The notes below the pieces were generated by a model. It was not told the origin of the DNA and made no database searches. It saw nothing but the letters and a program-made list of their open reading frames with translations. Position numbers and translations under genes: made by a program. A DNA stretch of 20,645 nucleotides. It comes from an uncultured Collinsella sp. GTDB lineage: Bacteria; Actinomycetota; Coriobacteriia; Coriobacteriales; Coriobacteriaceae. Positions within the stretch are counted from its first letter, which is position 1, and every line of letters begins with the position of its first letter. The stretch is from NCBI GenBank assembly GCA_900544755.1, contig UQWQ01000032.1, positions 1 through 20,645 of the forward strand. The letters run 5' to 3'. Positions 1-6,666 of this stretch are shown piece by piece.

Positions 1-279
1 GCTTCGCGTATGCTCACGCGCGGCCAGCTTAAGGTGAACACGCAGATCATGAGCAGCGATAAGGCGCTGCGACAGCTGGGCGGAATTATCGACCGCATGT
101 CGATGGCAATTGTGATCGCCGGTCTGTTTATCGGTTCGTCGGTGGTGTACTACGCGCGCATCGAGCCGGTTGTGTTTGGTATCCCGGTCATTGGCTTTAT
201 GGGCTACGTCAGCGCACTGGTGCTGGCGCTTATGCTGGGCCGCAATATCTGGCTCAACAGTCACGGCGGCAAGCACTAG
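1..279 (+). CDS. C-terminal end of an AarF/UbiB (ABC1) family kinase-like protein (partial)
   Basis: The reading frame is open from the first base of the window and stops at a TAG at 277-279, so this is the 3' end of a gene that starts upstream. About 92 residues are visible. They begin with a short polar stretch (LTRGQLKVN) followed by two hydrophobic segments (around MAIVIAGLFIGSSVVYY and the following GFMGYVSALVLALML) and a short basic tail. A beta-strand-like 'RGxLKV' run leading into two closing membrane helices is typical of the C-terminus of AarF/UbiB/ABC1 atypical kinases, which are membrane-associated and often linked to isoprenoid lipid metabolism. The kinase core lies outside the window, so the family call rests only on the tail. 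A terminator follows at 331-358. Confidence 0.6.
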   Translation, partial: ASRMLTRGQLKVNTQIMSSDKALRQLGGIIDRMSMAIVIAGLFIGSSVVYYARIEPVVFGIPVIGFMGYVSALVLALMLGRNIWLNSHGGKH

Positions 280-330
280 AGGCCGCGACCGTCACCGCAT
301 TTTCCTATCGCAAACAATAGCTTTTACCTT

Positions 331-358
331 GGGCTTCGTCTGCGTGCGAGGCCCTTTT
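331..358 (+). terminator. Rho-independent terminator of the AarF-like gene
   Basis: An 8-bp stem (GGGCTTCG at 331-338 with CGAGGCCC at 347-354, one G-U pair) and an 8-nt loop are followed by TTTT. It lies about 50 nt after the stop codon of the upstream gene and separates that gene from the riboswitch-led operon. Confidence 0.7.
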
Positions 359-384
359 GCGTGATACCATTTTGACGGTAATAA
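357..384 (+). promoter_or_regulatory. Possible promoter of the cobalamin riboswitch operon
   Basis: TTGCGT (357-362) and TAATAA (379-384) are separated by 16 nt. This would place transcription start near 391, a few bases before the first pairing element of the riboswitch at 395. TTGACG at 372-377 is a competing -35 but has no good -10 at the right distance. Prediction from sequence only. Confidence 0.4.
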
Positions 385-394
385 TCGATGGCCT

Positions 395-567
395 AGATGG
401 TGGTGCGGAGACGCACGAATGCGCGGTTTACCTGCGCGTTTGGGAGAATTGGGGTGCAAGTCCCCGGCTGTACCAGTAACCGTAATTCCTCTTGGCTCGG
501 GATGTTCGCGTCGCAGATCGGACGACGTGCCCGAGTCGTTAAGGTTAAGTCGGATCGCCTCCCATCT
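395..567 (+). ncRNA. Cobalamin (B12) riboswitch aptamer
   Basis: The conserved core is recognisable: GGGAGAATTGGGGTGCAAGT near 442-461, then CCCCGGCTGTACCAGTAACC and GTAA (462-485), which matches the class pattern 'GGTGnAAnTCC...CTG...' of cobalamin riboswitches. The B12-box equivalent AAGTCGGATCGCCTCCC lies at 547-563. A closing P1 helix can be drawn between AGATGG (395-400) and CCATCT (562-567), which fixes the aptamer boundaries. The class binds adenosyl- or other cobalamins and normally turns expression off when B12 is plentiful. The downstream gene encodes a surface protein with transcobalamin-like domains, consistent with control by B12 supply. The aptamer call is strong; the ligand subtype cannot be read from sequence by eye. 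Confidence 0.9.
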
Positions 568-710
568 TGCATGCGGCTGCGGCGTATGCCGCCGGTGTGC
601 ATAGGGCTCTGGAGGGAAGGGGGACCCCGATGGGGGAACTCGAGCGCAACATGCGCGATGACGTAGGGCAGCCTCAAGGCAACGCTCCAAGTACAGACAG
701 TAGGAGACAA
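568..710 (+). promoter_or_regulatory. Expression platform and 5' leader between riboswitch and start codon
   Basis: This is a 143-nt leader between the aptamer and the chosen ATG at 711. It holds a hairpin built on GCGGC/GCCGC near 578-594 that can be enlarged by outer ATGC/GCAT pairs, a CCCC-GAT-GGGG hairpin around 626-636, and CTCC (685-688), which could pair with the Shine-Dalgarno core GGAG (703-706). No T-run follows any hairpin, so control at translation looks more likely than attenuation. The reading frame is open through the leader and contains in-frame ATGs at 630 and 651, so an earlier start is not excluded. Confidence 0.45.
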
Positions 711-3700
711 ATGGATATGTTTGTGGACGAGCGCCAGCGCGTCTCGCATCGCCGTGGCGCGATTGCACGCGGTGTAGCTAAGCGCGGCCTGGTGGCATTC
801 CTGGCCTTCGCGATGGCCTTTGGCACCACGCCGGCTCAGCTGTGGGCCGAGGGCGCCGAGGGCATTGCCGAGGCTGTGGATCAGGCTGCGACGCCGGACG
901 AGGGTGCAGCGCTTGCGGGCGGTGCCGCCGAGCAGAGCGGCGCCGAGGTTTCAGATTCTGGGAGCACGCCCGCAGCTAGTGCCGCCACAACAGGGGCGGC
1001 AGCTGGCGACGAAGGCTCGGCGACGGGGGAGAACCCTGCCGCGAGTGAGCAGTCTTCGACGGTAGCCGCTGACCAAGCAAGATCTGCCGCCGCGGCTGCC
1101 GTCCAGACGGAGAGCCCGACAGAAACCGGCGATGTCGCCAAGAAGCAAGTCGAGGTCTCGTTCTCGATTATCGGCACCGATGCCGACGGCAAGGCTCAGA
1201 CCTGGGTGGCACCTACGCAGCTCAAGCTTGACGAGGGCGCGACGGCTGCGGATGCCTTTATTAAGCTGCAGGAGAAGACGGGCTTCAAGGCGGACTACGA
1301 TCCGAACACGGCATACGGGTTCTACCTCAAAAGCATCACATCCCCGAGCGATGGCCGCACGCTTGCCTACGATCCGACGACTTATGCCTTCTGGCAGCTG
1401 TTCGTCGATGGCGCGTCTTCCTCGGTTGGCGCGAGCAGCGTCAAGCTCACCCAGGGGCAGAAGATTGAGTTTGCCTATACGGCTGGTAGCGTGTCCCCTG
1501 TCGTTAAGGACCAGGTTGCCGCTAATGTGACCGTCATTGGTCGCGATGCCCAGGGCAAGACTCAGACTTGGGTCGATAACGCGCAGTATGTGGTGACGTC
1601 CGGCTCGAGCGCACTTGACCTTACGAAGGTCGCGCTCGAGGCGAATGGCATCGACGCCGTTGCTGCGGGCTCCTTCATTCTGAGCCTTAAGTACAACGGC
1701 GTTGAGCTGGGTACGCCGTTCGATTATTCGACCTGTTGGCAGCTGTTCATCAACGGCAAGTCGAGTGACTATACGGCGGACAATGTCACCATCCATGCCG
1801 GCGATACCGTTACGTGGTTCTACGGTGGCTGGGGCGACCAGCTGCCCTCCGATTCTGTCCATGCTTCTGTTCAGGTACTTGGTAAGGACAAGGACGGCAA
1901 ACAGCAGGTTTGGGCCTCGACGGGCCAGACGAGCCTCAAGGCAGGATCCACTGCTAGGGATCTGTTGGAGCAGACTGGTCTTGAACTCAAAGCTACAGAA
2001 GAGTCTTGGGGCTGGTACCTCAGGGGCATTACCTCGCCGCTTGATGGTGAGACCTATTGTGGCTCTGATGCTGCGACCAATAGCTATTGGCGCTTCTACG
2101 TAAAGGGCAAGTCCGACGTAAAGTACAAGTTCGCCGACGTTGGCGCCGGTGCCTACAAGCTCCATGAGGGTGACGCCGTCACCTTTATGTATGCTGGCGA
2201 CAGCGATGCCCTTCCTGGCCAGGTTCTTGGGTCTGTCGATGTTATCGGTCCCGATGTCAACGGCAACAATACTCGCTGGGGCTCGGCAAGCAATGTTTCC
2301 CTGCCCGAAGGCTCTACGGCCCAGGACCTTATCGAAGCGGTTCTGAAGGCAAAGGGCGTTACGTACAACGGCTCCCAGAGCGGTGAGTACTGGTTCCTCA
2401 ATTCCATCGACTCGCCGTTCGGAGGCAAGACGTACGGCTATGATGGTGCGACCAATAAATACTGGCATCTGTATATCAATGGAGAGCCCTCCTTACTCTG
2501 CGCCAATCAGATTACGCTCAAGAGCGACGATAAGGTTACGCTTGCCTATACCACCGACGATTCGCCCATGCCCGATCCCGACAAGATTGTCGTGGACCCG
2601 AGTGCGACGACTCCTGATTGGGATGCCGAGTGGGCCGGCTACGGCAACAGTGGCAACGGTTCGACCGTAACGGATGCCAAGACGCCTGCGCAGGCCGCTG
2701 GTCTTAAGTGGGCCTTCGATTGGAAGGCCGAGTCTGGCCAGCAGTATGCCAACTGCAGCGAGCCTGTCATTGCTAACGGTTTTGTGTACATCGCGACCGA
2801 GAACGAGCTCATTAAGATCGATTCGTCCACGGGTAAAAAGGTTGCCTCTGCGCCGCTTGCCTCCAAGGTGAGCTATACCTCTCGTCCGATCTATACCAAT
2901 GGCCTTATCATCGTTCCGCTCAACGGCGGTGCGGTCCAGGCGATTACTGCGGACAAGCTGATCTGCAAGTGGCTGACGCCAGGTTTGACGGACTTGACGC
3001 AGAGCTCCTGCACCGTGGTTTCGGATGGCGAGTACGTCTATGTTGGTACGGTCGATATTTCGTATGACGAGAACTACAACGCGACCTACGGCAACGGCTC
3101 CCTGAAGCGTATCAAGATTGCCACGGGCGAAGTCTCTTGGCAGAACATTGACCCTTCCGAGGGCTATTATTGGACTGGTGCTGCGCTGACGGATAAGTAC
3201 ACCATTGTTCCTACGAGCGCGGGCACGCTTAAGTGCATTGATAAGACGACGGGCGATGTCGTTTCGACTATGAAGCTCGGTGCTCTCGCGAACGCCGACT
3301 GTGTCGCCGATCCGTCCAATGGTTCGACCTTCTATCAGATGACGCACGATGGAAAGCTCCATGTGATTTCGCTTTCGGCGAAGGGCGTACTAAGCGAGCA
3401 GAAGACGGTCGACCTGGGTCTTACTAATAACATGAGCGCACTGGCGGTGGCTGGCGAAAACTTGATTGTCGGCGGACAGACGGCTACTGGCTCTGCTCTG
3501 GTTCTCTATAACCTGAAGACGGGTAAGACCACGATGGTCGCTGCTGCCGACGGCAAGGCGCTGCCGGCTGGCCTCAACGGTATTGCTGCTACTCCGCTGG
3601 TGAGTGTTCAGGGCGGCAAGACCTATGTGTACTTCACCGTTAACAGCGCGGATAGCAAGGATTACGTCAGCTACTCTGCTGGTGGTGGCGTGTATCGCTA

Positions 3701-4514
3701 TACGCTCGGCGACGCAGAGGCGACGCAGATTTATGATGCGGCTGGCCATTACCAATACTGTGACTCTCCGGTCATTGCCGATGCTTCTGGCAACCTCTAC
3801 TACATCAATGATTCGGGCACGCTGTTCAAGCTCGGGGCTGTTGAGTCTTGGACGGTTGCCTTTAATTCCAACGGCGGGTCTGCTTGCGACACTAAGTTTG
3901 TGGCTACGGCCGACGGCAAGCTGGTCAAGCCGGCCGATCCGACGCGCGATGGCTACACTTTCGGCGGTTGGTATACCGATGAGGCTTGCACGCAGGCGTA
4001 TGACTTTAGCACGCCGGTGACGGCCGATCTGACGCTGTATGCCAAGTGGACCAAGAATGCCGTTAACCCTGGCGGTAATGGCGGCGCTGGTTCGAATGGC
4101 GGCGGTTCTGGTATCGGTACTGGTTCCGGCACTGGCGCTGGCGCGGGTTCTGGCTCCGGCTCGAAGGGCGGCGCTATTGCCCCGGGCAAGAAGCCGGTGA
4201 CCAAGACGACGGTGTCGACCAAGAGCGAGACCAAGGACAACAAGTCCAACAAGAAGGACTCCGATAAGTCCGATAAGAAGGACGAGAAGAAGTCTGACAA
4301 GAAGGACAGCAAGTCCGACAAGAAGTCCGATTCCAAGTCCGATATGGGTGCTGTTTCCACGACCACTGCTAAGAAGTCCTCTAGTACTGCCGAGCAGGAG
4401 ACTGGCACCAACCCGCTCGCCATCGTTGGCATCGCCGCCGGCGTGATTGGCCTTGCGCTCATCGCCGTCTTCGTGCTGACCAAGCGCGGCAAGGGTGACG
4501 GTAATGCCCGATAA
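711..4514 (+). CDS. Large surface protein: four DUF4430 (transcobalamin-like) domains, PQQ-like beta-propeller, InlB repeat, C-terminal anchor
   Basis: The protein has 1267 residues from the ATG at 711, chosen for the AGGAG at 702-706 and because it gives a proper signal peptide: arginine-rich start, hydrophobic core about 26-38, likely cleavage after A46. An Ala/Ser-rich stretch (47-146) follows. Four repeats of about 110 residues lie at 147-259, 269-374, 383-496 and 505-617. Each opens with V-x-V-x-G-x-D and has W-x-L/F-F/Y-V/I-x-G near its end, which fits DUF4430, the family related to the C-terminal domain of transcobalamin and intrinsic factor. Residues 664-1044 form blade-like repeats of a PQQ-type beta-propeller (VYIAT..., GxLxxID..TG). 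Residues 1047-1116 match an InlB/Listeria-Bacteroides repeat (GGWYTDEAC, LYAKW). A Gly-rich then Lys/Ser/Asp-rich spacer follows, then a membrane helix (1236-1256) and a basic tail. No canonical LPXTG is present. A cobalamin riboswitch precedes it. A cobalamin-binding role is inferred. Confidence 0.85.
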   Translation: MDMFVDERQRVSHRRGAIARGVAKRGLVAFLAFAMAFGTTPAQLWAEGAEGIAEAVDQAATPDEGAALAGGAAEQSGAEVSDSGSTPAASAATTGAAAGDEGSATGENPAASEQSSTVAADQARSAAAAAVQTESPTETGDVAKKQVEVSFSIIGTDADGKAQTWVAPTQLKLDEGATAADAFIKLQEKTGFKADYDPNTAYGFYLKSITSPSDGRTLAYDPTTYAFWQLFVDGASSSVGASSVKLTQGQKIEFAYTAGSVSPVVKDQVAANVTVIGRDAQGKTQTWVDNAQYVVTSGSSALDLTKVALEANGIDAVAAGSFILSLKYNGVELGTPFDYSTCWQLFINGKSSDYTADNVTIHAGDTVTWFYGGWGDQLPSDSVHASVQVLGKDKDGKQQVWASTGQTSLKAGSTARDLLEQTGLELKATEESWGWYLRGITSPLDGETYCGSDAATNSYWRFYVKGKSDVKYKFADVGAGAYKLHEGDAVTFMYAGDSDALPGQVLGSVDVIGPDVNGNNTRWGSASNVSLPEGSTAQDLIEAVLKAKGVTYNGSQSGEYWFLNSIDSPFGGKTYGYDGATNKYWHLYINGEPSLLCANQITLKSDDKVTLAYTTDDSPMPDPDKIVVDPSATTPDWDAEWAGYGNSGNGSTVTDAKTPAQAAGLKWAFDWKAESGQQYANCSEPVIANGFVYIATENELIKIDSSTGKKVASAPLASKVSYTSRPIYTNGLIIVPLNGGAVQAITADKLICKWLTPGLTDLTQSSCTVVSDGEYVYVGTVDISYDENYNATYGNGSLKRIKIATGEVSWQNIDPSEGYYWTGAALTDKYTIVPTSAGTLKCIDKTTGDVVSTMKLGALANADCVADPSNGSTFYQMTHDGKLHVISLSAKGVLSEQKTVDLGLTNNMSALAVAGENLIVGGQTATGSALVLYNLKTGKTTMVAAADGKALPAGLNGIAATPLVSVQGGKTYVYFTVNSADSKDYVSYSAGGGVYRYTLGDAEATQIYDAAGHYQYCDSPVIADASGNLYYINDSGTLFKLGAVESWTVAFNSNGGSACDTKFVATADGKLVKPADPTRDGYTFGGWYTDEACTQAYDFSTPVTADLTLYAKWTKNAVNPGGNGGAGSNGGGSGIGTGSGTGAGAGSGSGSKGGAIAPGKKPVTKTTVSTKSETKDNKSNKKDSDKSDKKDEKKSDKKDSKSDKKSDSKSDMGAVSTTTAKKSSSTAEQETGTNPLAIVGIAAGVIGLALIAVFVLTKRGKGDGNAR

Positions 4515-5388
4515 GCCCAAGGAGACTAACGGGCAACAGCCCGACCCCTCGTTTATCCAGCTCGATGATCCAAAGCAAAAGGGCGCCGCTTCGGCGGCGT
4601 CCGCCCCTCGTCGCAAGGCGCTCCTTGGTGTTCTGACTGCCGTGTGCACCATTCTGATCGTCGTCTCGCTGGGTTTCGTCCATCCTTCCACAAGCGGTGC
4701 CTGGTCCATCGACTGGATCATTCAGACCGTGACGGGGGAGAGCGTCGTCACCAAGGACACCAAGGCGTCTGGCTCGACTACGACTTCGGTCGAGGCCAGT
4801 TCCAAGGATTCCAAGTCATCGAATGACGCAAAAGACGAGTCCAAGGACGATTCCGAATCTTCAAACAAGGAATCGGATAAAAGCTCGGATAGCAAGAAGT
4901 CCGATGGTCAGGACGGCAAGAAGTCTGGAGATAAATCCGCTGCCCAGAATAGGGGAGCCGGCGATACTTCCAATGTGTCTGGCGGTGCTTCTTCGGGCGG
5001 CGGCCAGTCGTCTGATGGAGCCTCCAGCTCTAATGGCGGAAGCGCTCCCTCGGGCGGACAGGGCGGCTCGCAGGAGTCCGGCTACGTAACGGTGACGGTT
5101 TCGGTCACATCGAGCACTGTGGGCAATCCTGTGTCTTCTGGTGGCACCTTTACCTTTAACGAAGGCGCTACCGTCTACGATGCCCTGTGCGCGTTGGGCC
5201 TTTCTGTCAACGCACACGGCTCATCGTTCGGCACGTATGTCTCCGCGATTGGTGGTTTGGCCGAGAAACAGTACGGCGGCACGAGCGGCTGGATGTACTC
5301 CGTCAACGGCACAACGCCTATGACGGCCTGCAGCAACTACGTTCTCTCCAACGGCGACAACGTGGTCTGGTATTACGTTACAGGCTAA
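4504..5388 (+). CDS. Membrane-anchored protein with one C-terminal DUF4430 domain
   Basis: The protein has 294 residues from the ATG at 4504, preceded by AAGGG at 4491-4495. A GTG at 4495 is in frame but has its Shine-Dalgarno too close. The gene overlaps the end of the upstream gene by 11 bases, which suggests translational coupling and the same B12 riboswitch control. The N-terminus is cytoplasmic and basic before one membrane helix (about 40-58). Residues 85-192 are low complexity (Ser/Lys/Asp, then Gly/Ser), as expected of a wall-spanning stalk. Residues 193-294 form a DUF4430 domain with the hallmark GWMYSVNG near 270-277 and a closing VWYYVTG. The pair looks like two parts of one surface system: a large protein fixed at its C-terminus and a small one fixed at its N-terminus. 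Ligand and function are inferred. Confidence 0.85.
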   Translation: MPDKPKETNGQQPDPSFIQLDDPKQKGAASAASAPRRKALLGVLTAVCTILIVVSLGFVHPSTSGAWSIDWIIQTVTGESVVTKDTKASGSTTTSVEASSKDSKSSNDAKDESKDDSESSNKESDKSSDSKKSDGQDGKKSGDKSAAQNRGAGDTSNVSGGASSGGGQSSDGASSSNGGSAPSGGQGGSQESGYVTVTVSVTSSTVGNPVSSGGTFTFNEGATVYDALCALGLSVNAHGSSFGTYVSAIGGLAEKQYGGTSGWMYSVNGTTPMTACSNYVLSNGDNVVWYYVTG

Positions 5389-5412
5389 AGACCTCGACAT
5401 AGTGCGCCAGAC

Positions 5413-5448
5413 GGGCGGTTCGGACAAACATCCGGGCCGCCCATCTTT
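5413..5448 (+). terminator. Rho-independent terminator of the DUF4430 operon
   Basis: A 12-bp stem (5413-5424 with 5431-5442, two G-U pairs) has a CAAACA loop and is followed by ATCTTT. It lies 24 nt after the stop codon of the second DUF4430 gene. Confidence 0.75.
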
Positions 5449-5505
5449 ATGCGAATGGGACGCCGTGGCCCGCCTCACATGCCTTCCACGGCAGGCTCTG
5501 CAAGC

Positions 5506-5539
5506 AAAAAACCGGCTGGAACGAGAATTCCAACCGGCT
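5506..5539 (-). terminator. Rho-independent terminator of the first GtrA-like gene
   Basis: Read on the minus strand, a 12-bp stem (5528-5539 with 5510-5521) has a 6-nt loop and is followed by a T-run (A5506-A5511 on the plus strand). It lies 26 nt past the stop codon of the minus-strand gene ending at 5566. Confidence 0.8.
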
Positions 5540-5565
5540 ATACATTCAAGCAAATGTCGAATCGA

Positions 5566-5973
5566 CTACGAGTGAGCGCCTTCGAGGAAGAAGCGACGGC
5601 TAAAGTAGTTGTACCAGGTGACCAAGAACGTGGCGATGGCCTTCATGGCCTGGTAGCCGATACTCAAAAACGTGACACCCACAAACATGTACAGGTCGTT
5701 GAGGCCCAGACCGATCACCGACAGGATGGTGAAGATCGTGAACTCGCGCTTGCGGCTCATGCCCTCGCGATGGTCGAACACGTACTTCATGCTGAGCCAG
5801 TAGTTGACCACGACGGACGTGATGAACGAGACCGTGGTGCTCATCAAAAAGTCGAGGTGGAACAGCTCGACGAGCGCAATGAGCATACCCCAGTCGATGC
5901 CAAAGGAGATAAGGCCCACGACAGCGAACTTGAGGAACTGCTTAGTATGAGGTTGTGCCAGTGCCTTGCGCAC
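5566..5973 (-). CDS. GtrA-like family membrane protein (copy 1)
   Basis: The protein has 135 residues with four hydrophobic segments (about 14-34, 42-62, 77-97 and 105-125), the size and topology of the GtrA-like family (PF04138). The family is linked to flipping or moving polyprenyl-linked sugars during envelope polysaccharide modification. Recognisable features are the 'FAVVG...ID' start, N-Y-W...MKYVF in the middle, and a basic 'SRRFFLEG' end. The start is a GTG at 5971-5973 with only a weak GGAT upstream; an in-frame TAA lies further upstream and no better ATG is available. It has its own terminator at 5506-5539 and is separated from the second GtrA gene by a strong hairpin. No glycosyltransferase partner is adjacent, so the substrate is unknown. 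Confidence 0.8.
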   Translation of the reverse strand: MRKALAQPHTKQFLKFAVVGLISFGIDWGMLIALVELFHLDFLMSTTVSFITSVVVNYWLSMKYVFDHREGMSRKREFTIFTILSVIGLGLNDLYMFVGVTFLSIGYQAMKAIATFLVTWYNYFSRRFFLEGAHS

Positions 5974-6122
5974 GTAATCACATCCAATGCGTTGATGAAT
6001 CGAGCAGAGGATACTTTAGAGCTTTTGCAAGGGAAACGTAAGGTCTTTGCCAAGAACTATACGAACTCGCCAAATTATCAAGTGCCAATCCGCAAACGTT
6101 GAAAATTTGCCCGTAAACGAGC

Positions 6123-6170
6123 GGCACCCACGGACGATGCTGCGCTGAGCGCGCGTCGTCCGTGGGCGCC
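6123..6170 (-). terminator. Strong hairpin, probable terminator of the second GtrA-like gene
   Basis: An 18-bp stem with one mismatch (6123-6140 with 6153-6170) encloses a further GCGC/GCGC pairing. It lies 22 nt past the stop codon at 6193 on the minus strand. The T-rich tract after it is short (GCTCGTTT), so termination may be inefficient. Confidence 0.55.
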
Positions 6171-6192
6171 GTAATGCTGCAGGGGTGTCGAG

Positions 6193-6588
6193 CTATTTGG
6201 TCTCGTCGCCCTCCAGGAAGATCTTTCGGGTCACAAAGTTGTAGACCATGACAAGCGCGGTGGCGCAAATCTTGGCGATATTGGCTTCGAGCCCCAGACC
6301 GGCGTTGAGCGCCAGCACGATACCGTCGTTGAGCACCAAACCGATCACGGACAGCACGACAAAGATAATGAACTCGCGGCGGCGGCTCATGCCCTCCTTG
6401 TGCGCAAACACGTACTTCATGCTGGCGACGTAATTAAAGATGAGTGAGACGATAAAGCCGCTGGTGTTGGCGATTAGGATGTTGAGGCCCAGACCGTAGT
6501 GGAGCAGATTCATAATGCCAAAGTCGATGACCGTGGCAATGACACCGACGACGCCAAATTTCATGATCTGCGCGAGGAGCTTTTGCAT
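6193..6588 (-). CDS. GtrA-like family membrane protein (copy 2)
   Basis: The protein has 131 residues from the ATG at 6586-6588, which follows AAGGCAGG at a suitable distance. A longer in-frame start at 6651 would add a non-hydrophobic 21-residue leader and is less likely. Four membrane segments and the motifs MKFGVVG, YVASMKYVF and EGMSRRREF match the GtrA-like family. It is clearly paralogous to the gene at 5566-5973: both carry MKYVFxHxEGMSR(K/R)REF and LSVIGLxLND. It lies 78 nt downstream of the fructose-bisphosphatase gene on the same strand with no terminator visible between, so cotranscription is possible. A role in moving a lipid-linked sugar is inferred from the family. Confidence 0.82.
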   Translation of the reverse strand: MQKLLAQIMKFGVVGVIATVIDFGIMNLLHYGLGLNILIANTSGFIVSLIFNYVASMKYVFAHKEGMSRRREFIIFVVLSVIGLVLNDGIVLALNAGLGLEANIAKICATALVMVYNFVTRKIFLEGDETK

Positions 6589-6666
6589 GATACCTGCCTT
6601 AGGGTGGCGCTGGGGCGCCGTGGGGATGACAAACCCAGCAAGTTTAGCCAATCCCCGCGGGTGGAG

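Noticed and set aside
951..2468. A 505-codon open frame on the minus strand inside the DUF4430 protein gene
   Set aside because: It is antisense to a gene with clear domains, has no ribosome binding site and encodes an Arg/Ala/Gly-rich product without any family feature; it reflects the GC bias at third positions.
5449..6102. A 217-codon plus-strand frame over the first GtrA-like gene
   Set aside because: The minus-strand frame has four membrane helices and GtrA motifs; the plus-strand product is a charged shadow without a start site.
6589..6651. Longer start for the second GtrA-like protein at 6651
   Set aside because: The added 21 residues are not conserved in the paralogue and the internal ATG at 6588 has a better ribosome binding site.
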